Assembly (NCBI GenBank): GCA_945877125.1
Contig: CAMCQT010000017.1
Coordinates: 1-57,812, forward strand
Length of the DNA: 57,812 nt
Source: Candidatus Brevifilum fermentans
Lineage (GTDB): Bacteria > Chloroflexota > Anaerolineae > Anaerolineales > Villigracilaceae
Direction of reading: 5' to 3'
Part shown: positions 50,299-57,812 of the stretch, in pieces
Numbering within the stretch: position 1 is the stretch's first letter
Layout of the letters: every line of letters begins with the position of its first letter
Notes under the pieces: model-generated
What the model was told of the DNA's origin: nothing
The model's input: only the letters and a program-made list of their open reading frames with translations
Database searches by the model: none
Translations under genes and position numbers: made by a program

Positions 50299-50618
50299 TT
50301 TTTCATCTCCTTGATAAAACGTTCTCGATACGAAGTCCAGTTTTCCATAATGTCGCTTTGTCCAATTGTGAGAACGTCTGCCACGGAATAACCTTCAAAC
50401 CAGTCTTTTGTTTGCTCACCATTTGGACGAAGAATATCGCGGTGGGGTTTTCCGTGTGCTGTATCGTATCGAACCACTGCATACCATTCGCCATTTACCA
50501 AAATTTCGAGTTGAATGCGAAATTCTACAATTTCTTTTCCATCTGAAATATGATAATGCCTGTAGCGGCACAAGCGTGTTTCAGGGTCGAGGTAAATCAG
50601 GAATTCACGTTCGGTCAT
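50295..50618 (-). CDS. Small protein of the DUF7718 type, partner of the DUF5647-like gene
   Basis: 107 residues. YHISDGKEIVEFRIQLEILV then GEWYAVVRYDTAHGKPHRD and DIMENWTSYRERFIKEM suggest the family often seen next to DUF5647. Intact AHGKPH is its most striking motif. Function unknown; a toxin-antitoxin role is only a possibility from the layout. Confidence 0.6.
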   Translation of the reverse strand: MTEREFLIYLDPETRLCRYRHYHISDGKEIVEFRIQLEILVNGEWYAVVRYDTAHGKPHRDILRPNGEQTKDWFEGYSVADVLTIGQSDIMENWTSYRERFIKEMKK

Positions 50619-50704
50619 ATTTGGAATTATACGGCATTTCTGTGATTATATTTTCACCTACGCTTCAAGTGTATAATTATTTCACCGCCCAACGGAAGAA
50701 ACCC

Positions 50705-51613
50705 ATGCGCCCAATATTTTTTATCATCATCATTAGCTTATTTTTTCTCACTGCCTGCGGAACTTCCGCCCCGCAGATGACAGTTACCTCTGAGGTGACT
50801 GTCATCTTGACGCCCACCCCAATTTTTACAGCCGCTCCCACCTTTACCCCGACCCCAACGGCCACCCCGCTCCCTAAATTTTCGCCTGAGATAATTACTG
50901 CCGTGGAGACACAACTCCCAGGCTATACCGTCTTTGGTGACCAAATAAAAGATGGTACGGGTAACTTCGTGCCCGATATACACATAGTGCCAGGTGCCGA
51001 GGCGGGTACCTACACAACCCATATGGCGGAATATATATTTGAGGCAAATGGGCAGATCTACCCCATGCCAGAACACAAGGTAGAGCTAAAGATAGATGAA
51101 AATGGTAGGTTATGCCAGGAAGCCATGTGCCTGGAAAATGACGCGTGGGCGCGGAAAATGGAAACATTTCCAGCTTTGGAAGGGGGAGAAGTATCGCTCG
51201 AAGTTTATTCAAACGCAGAAGTAAATGCTGAAATTGTTGCAACAGCGAAAAATGTGATCCCAGAGGAAAGAGATGTTACAGATAAGGGGGCATACGTGCT
51301 TTTGGATGAGTTGTTTGGTAGAAGGTTGTTTGGTGGTAGAACTGCCCATTTTACATATGAAGGCATGTTAATGGAAAGTTATATGCACTATGCTTTTGCA
51401 GATAATCAACTAAACGTAATAAGCGAGACTGGAGATGAAGAAACAATAGAAACGCCTTGTTATATTGTTGGGGCAATCGGTAATAATGGAGAGTATGCTT
51501 TGGTTGGTTGGAGGGTTGGAGGAAGGGATTATGTGAGATTGATTGATAAGCAAGGATTACGCGACCCAGTGAAATTCAACTCGTACTTTGAAGATAATGA
51601 GCCGAAGTGGTAA
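50705..51613 (+). CDS. Lipoprotein with Thr/Pro linker and repeat-encoded segment
   Basis: 302 residues from the ATG at 50705; a longer reading overlaps the divergent gene and is rejected. Lipobox LTACG, then MTVTSEVTVI encoded by the palindrome at 50776-50806, then a TPTP-rich linker. The C-terminal ~230 residues are unassigned (YTVFGDQIKDGTGNFVPDIH, then AEIVATAKNVIPEE). GC content falls toward the 3' end compared with neighbours. Function unknown. Confidence 0.75.
   Translation: MRPIFFIIIISLFFLTACGTSAPQMTVTSEVTVILTPTPIFTAAPTFTPTPTATPLPKFSPEIITAVETQLPGYTVFGDQIKDGTGNFVPDIHIVPGAEAGTYTTHMAEYIFEANGQIYPMPEHKVELKIDENGRLCQEAMCLENDAWARKMETFPALEGGEVSLEVYSNAEVNAEIVATAKNVIPEERDVTDKGAYVLLDELFGRRLFGGRTAHFTYEGMLMESYMHYAFADNQLNVISETGDEETIETPCYIVGAIGNNGEYALVGWRVGGRDYVRLIDKQGLRDPVKFNSYFEDNEPKW
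50776..50806. repeat. GTGACAGTCACC-family palindrome inside a lipoprotein gene
   Basis: GATGACAGTTACCTC (50776-50790) and GAGGTGACTGTCATC (50792-50806), one G-T pair. Same core as 4285 and 30099. Confidence 0.88.
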
Positions 51614-51648
51614 GTGGTTATTTGACATTGGATTGTAAGAATTGAATA

Positions 51649-51922
51649 ATGGGAGGTAATGAAAGAAGTATTGCCAAAGAAGAAGAGTGGGTGGCTGGGG
51701 TGATATTTGGGTTAGCGACCATCTTTCTTGATCCTAACTACAATGTGCTTGGTGTTGTATGCTCCCATTTTTGCTAATAGTCCTAGTTTGGTCCCACTAC
51801 GCAAGGACTTTTATGAAAAAGTACTAGACAAGGTGTTGCTACCAGAACACTTGCCATACACGGCTTATGTAAAAGAGGTGATCACGGGCGATGTTGGGGA
51901 TACCGAGTACATGTATTCTTAG
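51649..51922 (+). pseudogene. Possible frameshifted small membrane protein
   Basis: ATG 51649 opens 42 codons (KEEEWVAGVIFGLATIFLDP) ending TAA 51775. A second frame from about 51728 continues hydrophobic then charged sequence to 51922 (LRKDFYEKVLDKVLLPEHLP). The pair may be one gene split by a frameshift, or chance. This 370-bp gap holds nothing else I can see. Confidence 0.3.
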
Positions 51923-51983
51923 ACCTTGACAATACAGAACGTTTGTTCTAAAATCGGCCTACCTATTCAAACTGGAGGTCGAA

Positions 51984-52856
51984 ATGGCTCAATATCGTAA
52001 TCCGCTCGTGGATGGTTTGAAAACCGTCTGGTATAACCTAACAAGCAACCGAAAATTCAACCGCGGCGCCACGTGGGGCATGATGATCATCGGCGCGTTA
52101 CTTTCCTTTGAAGTATTCAACTTCAGCACCACCCAATTTGCCCTGCACGACATGCTTGGCGACCTGACCTTCGCAGGGATGCGCTGGTCTACCATCCTCG
52201 CCATTGCCTTCTGCGGCATCGACTTTGCAGGTATTGCCCGCATCTTCACCCCCGAACAGGGACGTGACGAACCCGCCGAGGTCTATTATCTCTTCGGCGC
52301 GTGGCTTTTGGCGGCAGGCTTCAACGCCACCCTCACCTGGTGGGGCGTATCGGTTGCCATCGCCAACAACGCCAACTTGCAAGGCAGTCAGGTGATGAGC
52401 GGCGCAACCCTGCTCAAAGTGGTTCCCATTTTCATCGCCGCAATGGTTTGGCTCGTGCGCCTGCTGATCATTGGCACATTCTCGCTCGCAGGTGACCGGC
52501 TCTTCACCACGGCTCAACAGCACCAACCCTACAAAAATTCGTATCAACAGCCGCAACAAACTCAACGCCCGTACAGCGCGCCCCAGCCTCAATCGCGCGC
52601 GGCCGCGCCGAGTTATCAATCTCAACAACAACGACCTATTAATCAACCGGTAAACCAGCCCGTCCTGCGCCCTGCTTCGCAAATCCCGCGCCCTGTAAAT
52701 AATGTCAACGCATCAAGCGCCGCAAACTTCCGTCCCGCGCCCAAGCCTGCCACAACCACGTCACAACAAAGTTCCTTCATCCCGCCGGAGCCGACTTATC
52801 ATCCCATCTCCTACACCGCCCGCGGATCTGAAAGCACGAGCCACTACGACGCCTGA
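51984..52856 (+). CDS. Membrane protein with disordered Gln/Pro-rich tail
   Basis: 290 residues, TGGAGG site. About four membrane helices in the first 165 residues (GATWGMMIIGALLSFEVF, WSTILAIAFCGIDFAGIARI, WLLAAGFNATLTWWGV, VVPIFIAAMVWLVRLLIIG). A ~120-residue tail follows, rich in Gln, Pro, Ser and Ala and surely disordered. Family not recognised. The lytic transglycosylase gene follows by 87 bp, which suggests a shared envelope-spanning task. Confidence 0.75.
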   Translation: MAQYRNPLVDGLKTVWYNLTSNRKFNRGATWGMMIIGALLSFEVFNFSTTQFALHDMLGDLTFAGMRWSTILAIAFCGIDFAGIARIFTPEQGRDEPAEVYYLFGAWLLAAGFNATLTWWGVSVAIANNANLQGSQVMSGATLLKVVPIFIAAMVWLVRLLIIGTFSLAGDRLFTTAQQHQPYKNSYQQPQQTQRPYSAPQPQSRAAAPSYQSQQQRPINQPVNQPVLRPASQIPRPVNNVNASSAANFRPAPKPATTTSQQSSFIPPEPTYHPISYTARGSESTSHYDA

Positions 52857-52943
52857 TCTCGGCAGGGGTAACCCACCTCACAACTTAATAAATCAATTTC
52901 GAGCCGGGTCCTTTAATGAGACCCAGAATGGAGAAAGATACGC

Positions 52944-53642
52944 ATGCCCCGTGCTCGCCCTGAAAATGTAGACTGGCAAACAGCCGCGGACCCGCAAGAA
53001 CAAGGGAGCGGCTGTTTGTCTGGTTTTACGATCATACCGCTCGCCGTCATATTGATCAGCGCATTGCTTGCATCATTTGCCTGGCAAACAAATCCCAATC
53101 CTAATCCAAATCCTATTGCCGCGGATTTGCCGCCCGCCGCCTCAACCAGCATTTCTCCCATCTTTAGGATTGAAATCCATCACTGGGCTGACTCCATCTC
53201 AAAGTGGGCGGCCGCTTCGCAACTGGACCCGAACCTGGTTGCCACCATCATGCAGATCGAATCCTGTGGAGATCCCCGTGCAAGATCAAGCGCCGGTGCC
53301 ATGGGACTCTTCCAAGTGATGCCGTTTCATTTCTACGCAACCGATGATCCCTACAACCCAGATACCAACGCCGCACGCGGACTCGCCTACCTGTCTAAGT
53401 CGCTTGAAACCGGCGGCGGAAATGCGCTGCTCGCCATGGTTGGCTACAACGGCGGCATCAGCCTCATCAGCCGCGCCGAGCGGACATGGCCAGCACAGAC
53501 GAAAAGATACATCCAATACGGCGTGCCCATCTATGAAGATGCCCGCAATGGACTCGCATCAAGTTCTGCGTTGAATGAATGGTATGAAAAATACGGGGTG
53601 AGTTTGTGCCGTCAGGCAAGCCAAAGACTCGGCTTGCCATAG
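52944..53642 (+). CDS. Membrane-anchored lytic transglycosylase (SLT domain)
   Basis: 232 residues. One N-terminal membrane helix (FTIIPLAVILISALLASFAW) and an Asn/Pro linker precede the SLT domain: LVATIMQIESCGDP with catalytic Glu106, SSAGAMGLFQVMP, NARGLAYL-like AARGLAYLSKSL and ALLAMVGYNGG. It cuts peptidoglycan glycan strands. Context with a membrane protein carrying a long tail suggests a local cell-wall opening role; no secretion genes are seen. Confidence 0.88.
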   Translation: MPRARPENVDWQTAADPQEQGSGCLSGFTIIPLAVILISALLASFAWQTNPNPNPNPIAADLPPAASTSISPIFRIEIHHWADSISKWAAASQLDPNLVATIMQIESCGDPRARSSAGAMGLFQVMPFHFYATDDPYNPDTNAARGLAYLSKSLETGGGNALLAMVGYNGGISLISRAERTWPAQTKRYIQYGVPIYEDARNGLASSSALNEWYEKYGVSLCRQASQRLGLP

Positions 53643-53665
53643 GTGAATCAATTACCAGTTACCAA

Positions 53666-55033
53666 TTACTTCGCTATCCCCAACCAAATCACGAACGACG
53701 TACCTTTCCCCTCTTTTGATTCAACCTTAATTTGCCCACCGTGATGTTCCACGATCCAATGGGCAATGGACAAGCCCAGACCAAATCCGCTGGTGCTGGA
53801 GCGGGTGCGGGATTTCTCGGCGCGGTAGAAACGGTCAAAGATGTGGGGCAAATCCTCGGCGGGAATCCCCGGCCCCGTGTCGCGGATGATGATGCGCGCC
53901 TGCTCGCCGATCTTGGACATGCTCAGGAATACATCTCCGCCTTGCGGTGTGTATTGAATCGCGTTGGAAACCAAATTCAACAAGACCTGCTTCAAACGGT
54001 CACGATCTCCATTGACCAGCACCTGGTCAATTTCATTGAGGTGTACATGCACTTTACTGCCAGCCAAAATACACATCTCGGTAAAGACTTCGGTCAGCAG
54101 CAGGTCTAATTCGACTGGCTTTAGGACAAGGGTCAGCTTGCCTGATTCGGCTTGCGCCAGCATGAGCAACCCGCCCACCAGACGCGTGAGTCTGCCTGCT
54201 TCCTCATCAATGCTGCTCAGGGACTCTTCATCGGCTTGCTTTATGTGGCGCATCAAATCCACGTTGCCTTTGATGACTGTCAGCGGCGTGCGAAGTTCGT
54301 GGCTTACATCCGCAAGAAATCTTTGTTGTGAAGTGAACAGTGATTCGAGACGTTCCAGCGTTTGATTGAATGAAACGACAAGGTCGCCGATTTCATCTTC
54401 AGTTTGGTTTTGATAGGGGATGCGCCGCGAAAGATCGTCTGCGCGATTGATCTGGTCTACAGTTTCGGTGATGGCTTCCAGCGGAGAAAGTGCGCGCCCC
54501 AACACCACCCATGAGCCGAAGCCAGCCATCAACACTGCGATGATGGCGATGAGCGCCATGACTGAAAGCAGGTTCCCCTGCGTGGCATCGACAACGCTCA
54601 AACTTGACCCAACCTGCAATGTGCCGATCATCCGCCCACTTAATTTTAGCGGAACGCTCAGTACGCGCAGATGAGCTCCGTCGAGGTAGGAATCTTTATA
54701 GATGGCAAGACCAGTCTTCAGCCCCACAGGATCGAGCGGTTTGGTTAAGATTCCAATGCTGGGAGAAGTCGCAATGATTTTTCCATCCGGTCCCCATACT
54801 TGTACGTAGGCGCTTGAGGTCATATCCAATGGCGGCAGGCTGATGAGGCTTAGCTCGCCCACTGAATTTACTTTGGTTACCTGTGTAATGTCACGCGCCA
54901 CGCTCGCCAGCATGGTATCGACTTGGTTGAGCAGGATCACATTGACGAGGATATAAACTGCCGCGCCAAAGATGAGCAGAATTCCACCCATGAATGTTGA
55001 ATACAGCAAAGCAAGACGAAGGCGTAATGACAT
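53666..55033 (-). CDS. Sensor histidine kinase with HAMP domain
   Basis: 455 residues. Two membrane helices (~8-35 and ~155-180) flank an extracytoplasmic sensor, followed by HAMP (LSPLEAITETVDQINRADDL). HisKA has His245 in DVSHELRTPLTVIKGN. ATPase motifs: NLVSNAIQYTPQGG, DTGPGIP, GFGLGLSIA. It pairs with the OmpR-type regulator just upstream on the same strand; the signal is unknown. Confidence 0.94.
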   Translation of the reverse strand: MSLRLRLALLYSTFMGGILLIFGAAVYILVNVILLNQVDTMLASVARDITQVTKVNSVGELSLISLPPLDMTSSAYVQVWGPDGKIIATSPSIGILTKPLDPVGLKTGLAIYKDSYLDGAHLRVLSVPLKLSGRMIGTLQVGSSLSVVDATQGNLLSVMALIAIIAVLMAGFGSWVVLGRALSPLEAITETVDQINRADDLSRRIPYQNQTEDEIGDLVVSFNQTLERLESLFTSQQRFLADVSHELRTPLTVIKGNVDLMRHIKQADEESLSSIDEEAGRLTRLVGGLLMLAQAESGKLTLVLKPVELDLLLTEVFTEMCILAGSKVHVHLNEIDQVLVNGDRDRLKQVLLNLVSNAIQYTPQGGDVFLSMSKIGEQARIIIRDTGPGIPAEDLPHIFDRFYRAEKSRTRSSTSGFGLGLSIAHWIVEHHGGQIKVESKEGKGTSFVIWLGIAK

Positions 55034-55083
55034 AGTGCAAGTGTAATGTTCTAAGTTTAAGATAACCTGAGAATAAAAAAATA

Positions 55084-55104
55084 AGCGGCAGTTAGACTGC
55101 CGCT
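55084..55104 (-). terminator. Hairpin between the response regulator and kinase genes
   Basis: AGCGGCAGT/ACTGCCGCT with 3-base loop. On the minus strand it is followed by TTATTTTTTT, so it looks like an intrinsic terminator within the operon and would lower kinase relative to regulator. Confidence 0.75.
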
Positions 55105-55110
55105 CTTTGC

Positions 55111-55788
55111 TTACGGATTTTCTCTCATCACATACCCAACACCGCGCACGGTATGAATAAGCCGGATCTCGCCCTCGCCTTCCAATTTCTGGCGCAAGTA
55201 CCGAATGTACACTTCGAGCACATTGCTCTCGCCGCCAAAGTCATAGCCCCAGACGCGGTCAAAGATCACTTCGCGGGTGAGAACCTGCTTGGGGTGGCGC
55301 AGAAATAACTCAAGCAATTCATATTCTTTTGCGGTCAGCGCCACAATGCGTGAGCCGCGTGCCGCCTGACGTGAGCCGGTATCCAACGAAAGGTCGGCAA
55401 ACTTCAAGACCGGAATTCGCTCAGGCTGGGTGCGGCGCAGAAGTGCGCGCACACGTGCCAGCAACTCATCCAGGTTGAACGGCTTCACCATGTAATCGTC
55501 GGCGCCCGCATCAAGTCCTTGGATACGATCCTGCACCGTGTCTTTCGCGGTCAGCATCAAGATCGGAATCGAGCCGCCCGTACGCAAACGATGGCAGACT
55601 TCCAGCCCGTCCATGCCGGGTAACATCCAATCCAAAACAACAAGGTCAGGGGTATGGTCACGTGCCGCAATTAAACCCATGCGACCGTCAATGGCAGTGT
55701 CCACGGTGTAGCCTTCATAGGTCAAACCGCGTTGCAGTAATTTTAGAATAGCCTGATCATCTTCAATAATTAGGATTCTCTCATTCAT
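55111..55788 (-). CDS. OmpR/PhoB-family response regulator
   Basis: 225 residues. Receiver with IIEDDQAI acidic pair, phospho-Asp53 ([12 protein letters not shown]), LTAKDT and Lys in YMVKPF. The winged helix is at ~130-222 ([38 protein letters not shown]). Cognate to the adjacent kinase. Confidence 0.95.
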   Translation of the reverse strand: MNERILIIEDDQAILKLLQRGLTYEGYTVDTAIDGRMGLIAARDHTPDLVVLDWMLPGMDGLEVCHRLRTGGSIPILMLTAKDTVQDRIQGLDAGADDYMVKPFNLDELLARVRALLRRTQPERIPVLKFADLSLDTGSRQAARGSRIVALTAKEYELLELFLRHPKQVLTREVIFDRVWGYDFGGESNVLEVYIRYLRQKLEGEGEIRLIHTVRGVGYVMRENP

Positions 55789-55825
55789 GGCAGTTGCTCC
55801 TGCTTAAAATATACCATAAATCAAA

Positions 55826-55849
55826 AGACTTCCGAAGTCTGGTTATAAT
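55826..55849 (+). promoter_or_regulatory. Promoter of the sugar transferase gene with palindrome in the spacer
   Basis: AGACTTCCGAAGTCT (55826-55840) is followed by TATAAT (55844-55849). The ATG at 55856 is 7 bases after the -10, so transcription probably starts at or beside the A of ATG (leaderless). No ribosome site is present. Confidence 0.65.
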
Positions 55850-55855
55850 ATAAAC

Positions 55856-56455
55856 ATGCCTTTCAGCAAGCGTCTCTTTGATTTTACCTTCGCACTTCTT
55901 GCGCTGATAATTCTTTCCCCCGTTATTTTTGCAACTGCGATTCTTGTCCGCGTTTTTCTTGGGACACCGATTCTTTTCAAGCAGGAGCGACCCGGCTACA
56001 AGGGACGTCCGTTCTTCATATATAAATTTCGCTCGATGACGAACCGCCGCACACGTAACGGAAGCCTGCTCTCGGACGCCGAGCGACTTCCTCGCTTTGG
56101 GCATTTGCTCCGTTCCCTCTCGCTCGACGAGTTGCCCGAACTCTTCAACATCCTGCGCGGCGAAATGAGTTTTGTCGGGCCGCGTCCGCTTTTGATGGAA
56201 TACCTTCCGCTTTACTCGCCCGAACAAGCTCGCAGACATGACGTGGTTCCCGGCTTAACCGGCTGGGCACAAGTCAACGGAAGAAACGCCATAGACTGGC
56301 CCACACGCTTCAAAATGGATGTTTGGTACGTGGACAACTGGTCATTCTGGCTGGACATCAGGATTATTCTTTTGACGGTCTGGAAAGTAATTTCACGCGA
56401 GGGTGTCAATCAGGAAGGGCAATCTACCGTCGAATATTTCAAAGGCGAACAATAA
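55856..56455 (+). CDS. Polyprenyl-phosphate sugar-1-phosphate transferase (PglC/WcaJ-like)
   Basis: 199 residues, the monotopic PglC size. N-terminal re-entrant helix (FDFTFALLALIILSPVIFAT), KQERPGYKGRPFFIYKFRSM, LRSLSLDELPELFNIL (the Asp-Glu catalytic pair), GEMSFVGPRPLL and PGLTGWAQVNGRN. It moves a sugar-1-phosphate from UDP-sugar to undecaprenyl phosphate, starting glycan assembly at the inner membrane. No other glycan genes lie within the window. Confidence 0.93.
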   Translation: MPFSKRLFDFTFALLALIILSPVIFATAILVRVFLGTPILFKQERPGYKGRPFFIYKFRSMTNRRTRNGSLLSDAERLPRFGHLLRSLSLDELPELFNILRGEMSFVGPRPLLMEYLPLYSPEQARRHDVVPGLTGWAQVNGRNAIDWPTRFKMDVWYVDNWSFWLDIRIILLTVWKVISREGVNQEGQSTVEYFKGEQ

Positions 56456-56463
56456 TTGTAAAT

Positions 56464-56525
56464 TAAAAAGGGAAACGCCCCATTTGATTGAGGCGTTTTT
56501 TCTGGCGGAGAGGGTGGGATTCGAA
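56464..56525. repeat. Duplicated tRNA-Ser 3' end with terminator (left copy)
   Basis: 62 bp matching 56746-56807 with three mismatches, offset exactly 282. It includes the terminator AAACGCC..GGCGTTTTTT and the CCA, acceptor and T-arm end of tRNA-Ser, then departs from the tRNA at 56526. Hallmark of an integration (att) event or partial duplication. Confidence 0.85.
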
Positions 56526-56611
56526 TATCATCCCCTCAATGGGGGTGCACGAACCTCAAATAAAGGTGGTGGTTAAGGCATAAGTGATGCAATAGAATCT
56601 CAAAATACTTT

Positions 56612-56698
56612 TTAACGCGAATGGCGCAAATTGGGCGAATTTCACGAATATTTTTGGTTTTTTCGCGTTATTCGCCTCATTTGAGAAATTCGCGTTAA
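56612..56698. repeat. TTAACGCGAAT inverted repeat
   Basis: Perfect 11-bp arms (56612-56622 and 56688-56698) with inner GGCGAAT/ATTCGCC, between the two tRNA-end copies. Confidence 0.8.
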
Positions 56699-56754
56699 GG
56701 TTTGTCATTTCAAATTAACCATTACCCAAATAAAATACCTCTTGTTAAAAAGGG

Positions 56755-56784
56755 AAACGCCTCATTTAATTGAGGCGTTTTTTC
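56755..56784 (-). terminator. tRNA-Ser terminator
   Basis: AAACGCCTCA/TGAGGCGTTT directly downstream (minus strand) of the tRNA CCA end, flanked by T-rich DNA. Confidence 0.8.
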
Positions 56785-56874
56785 TGGCGGAGAGGGCGGG
56801 ATTCGAACCCGCGAACCTTTGTGGGTTACACGCTTTCCAAGCGTGCGCGCTAAGCCAGACTACGCGACCTCTCC
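56785..56874 (-). tRNA. tRNA-Ser(GGA)
   Basis: Acceptor GGAGAGG (56874-56868) pairs with CCTCTCC (56795-56789). Anticodon stem CACGC/GCGTG with loop TTGGAAA, anticodon GGA (reads UCC/UCU). Long variable arm and T-loop GTTCGAATC, as for type II Ser tRNAs. CCA is encoded (56787-56785). Confidence 0.95.
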
Positions 56875-56956
56875 ATTTTCAGCGGGCAAATTATACCATG
56901 TGTTACAGGTCTGACAACATTTGAGTTGAGCAATTTTTGCAGGCAAAGAATTTAGG

Positions 56957-57080
56957 AACTCACCTTACGCGGTTTTCTTCGAGAAGTCTATTCTTTTGTT
57001 CGGACTGCGGACTTTAGTCCGCTTCTTGCCGAAAACGCGGACTAAAGTCCGCAGTCCAACTTTTTTGCGTAAGGTGAGTT
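56957..57080. repeat. Nested inverted repeats before the SUMF1-like gene end
   Basis: Outer AACTCACCTTACGC (56957-56970)/GCGTAAGGTGAGTT (57067-57080). Inner 21-bp perfect arms at 57002-57022 and 57037-57057 (GGACTGCGGACTTTAGTCCG...). Another case of one palindrome inside another. Confidence 0.88.
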
Positions 57081-57108
57081 AGGAAGTCTTCAAGGATTCC
57101 CATGTCTT

Positions 57109-57812
57109 TTATTGGGCGCTTTCAGCGCAACGAAAGCCACGGCTCAGCCCCGCAGAATCGGGTTCGTGTTTGTAGCGGCGGAAGGTGGTGATGTCATCTT
57201 CGTTGGCGTCGTAGGCTCCGCCGCGTAGTGATCGCTCCGTTCCAGTTTCTGCGCCGGTTGGGTTTTCGTATGGCGAGCTGAGATAATATTTATTATCAAA
57301 CCAGTCTGCCACCCATTCGCGCACATTGCCACCCATGTTCAACACGCCGTACGGACTCGCGCCCAATGGATACCGAAAGGCGGGGAGGGGCTGACCGATC
57401 AGCGATTCGGCGAAATTTGCCAAACGCGGAGTTGCCCGCAAATTTCCCCAAGTGTAATATCGCGCATCGGTGCCGCGCGCGGCTTTTTCCCATTCAGCTT
57501 CGGTGGGGAGTCGCCTGCCAGCCCACGTGCAATATTTTTCAGCGCCATGCCAGTTGACATAAACCACGGGCAGGTTGCGATATACCCATTTTCCGTAATA
57601 TGGATTTAATCGTGGCACGGGAGCAAGACACTCGCCGCTATTGACACATTCTTCATACATGGCATTCGTCACTTCCACCTTGTCCATCCAGAATGCATCA
57701 AGATACACGGGGTGCTGCGGATACTCTTTGGATTTCGGGTCTCCGTTGTCTCCCATGATAAATTCCCCTTCGGGCACGTATAACTGCATCATGCCGTCGC
57801 TGGTTGAGATTT
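57109..57812 (-). CDS. SUMF1/FGE-like sulfatase-modifying-factor domain protein, N-terminus outside the window
   Basis: At least 233 residues; the frame is open to the edge (ISTSDGMMQLYVPEGEFIMG), so the real start is upstream. FGE-sulfatase fold motifs: YPQHPVYLDAFWMDKVEVTN, PVVYVNWHGAEKYCTWAGRR, LPTEAEWEKAARG, GNVREWVADWFD and SRGFRCAES at the end. The family includes formylglycine-generating enzymes and EgtB-like proteins. Only one Cys is left in the usual active-site region (GFRC), so FGE activity is uncertain; it is often a module of regulatory or surface proteins. Confidence 0.88.
   Translation of the reverse strand, partial: ISTSDGMMQLYVPEGEFIMGDNGDPKSKEYPQHPVYLDAFWMDKVEVTNAMYEECVNSGECLAPVPRLNPYYGKWVYRNLPVVYVNWHGAEKYCTWAGRRLPTEAEWEKAARGTDARYYTWGNLRATPRLANFAESLIGQPLPAFRYPLGASPYGVLNMGGNVREWVADWFDNKYYLSSPYENPTGAETGTERSLRGGAYDANEDDITTFRRYKHEPDSAGLSRGFRCAESAQ

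Noticed and set aside
50408-50704. Long N-terminal extension of the lipoprotein gene at 50705
   Set aside because: It runs antisense to the DUF pair and would bury the lipoprotein signal peptide in the middle of the protein.
51728-51922. Independent 64-codon gene
   Set aside because: No ribosome site; its upstream hydrophobic part continues in another frame, so it is listed only as a possible frameshifted remnant.

Overview
The window looks like a chromosomal segment of an Anaerolineae-type Chloroflexota bacterium. This is inference from gene content: CpXC protein, many GAF/PAS kinases including an H-to-Q variant, LCP and LysM surface proteins rich in Thr/Pro, DUF1475/DUF3159/DUF1295/DUF4345 membrane proteins and a CarH-crt carotenoid locus. 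No rRNA or species marker is present. Intergenic DNA is unusually full of short inverted repeats, and several of these lie inside genes or supply their starts or stops.

Layout. 1-4.3 kb: end of a secreted DUF11-like protein, a repeat-rich spacer, a GAF-PAS histidine kinase and a CpXC protein. 4.4-12.9 kb: a long minus-strand run of membrane DUFs, a UGA-containing redoxin that is probably a selenoprotein, an SDR, an MFS exporter, a class I photolyase, an alpha/beta hydrolase and a PPOX-like protein. 13-20.7 kb: photoprotection locus. crtI, a CarH-type B12 photoreceptor-repressor and a DICT protein run leftward; crtB, a P450 and a lycopene cyclase run rightward. The divergent control region carries three 11-bp tandem repeats over the crtI -35. 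20.7-36.6 kb: mixed functions (methylmalonyl-CoA epimerase, TilS, a recombinase-like protein with lost catalytic residues, LCP, LysM, kinase, TPR, sulfotransferase, MalY aminotransferase, thiolase).

36.6-47.8 kb is the most unusual part. A decayed ISKra4-type element lies beside an orphan 3' end of folC. Three minus-strand operons of predicted secreted or lipoprotein genes follow. Each begins with the same ~100-bp leader. The third leader abuts an intact LuxR/NarL regulator that is divergent from lon. Behind the other two leaders lie fossils in which the last codons of that regulator are joined directly to the last codons of lon, so the array grew by segmental duplication plus one internal deletion. 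The regulator promoter has a (CT)9 microsatellite between -35 and -10, as in phase-variable promoters.

47.9-57.8 kb: an SDR, an M24 peptidase, a small two-gene DUF pair, a lipoprotein carrying an in-frame palindrome, a membrane protein plus lytic transglycosylase, an OmpR-type two-component system, a sugar-phosphate transferase, tRNA-Ser(GGA) with a duplicated 3' end, and an incomplete SUMF1-like protein at the edge.
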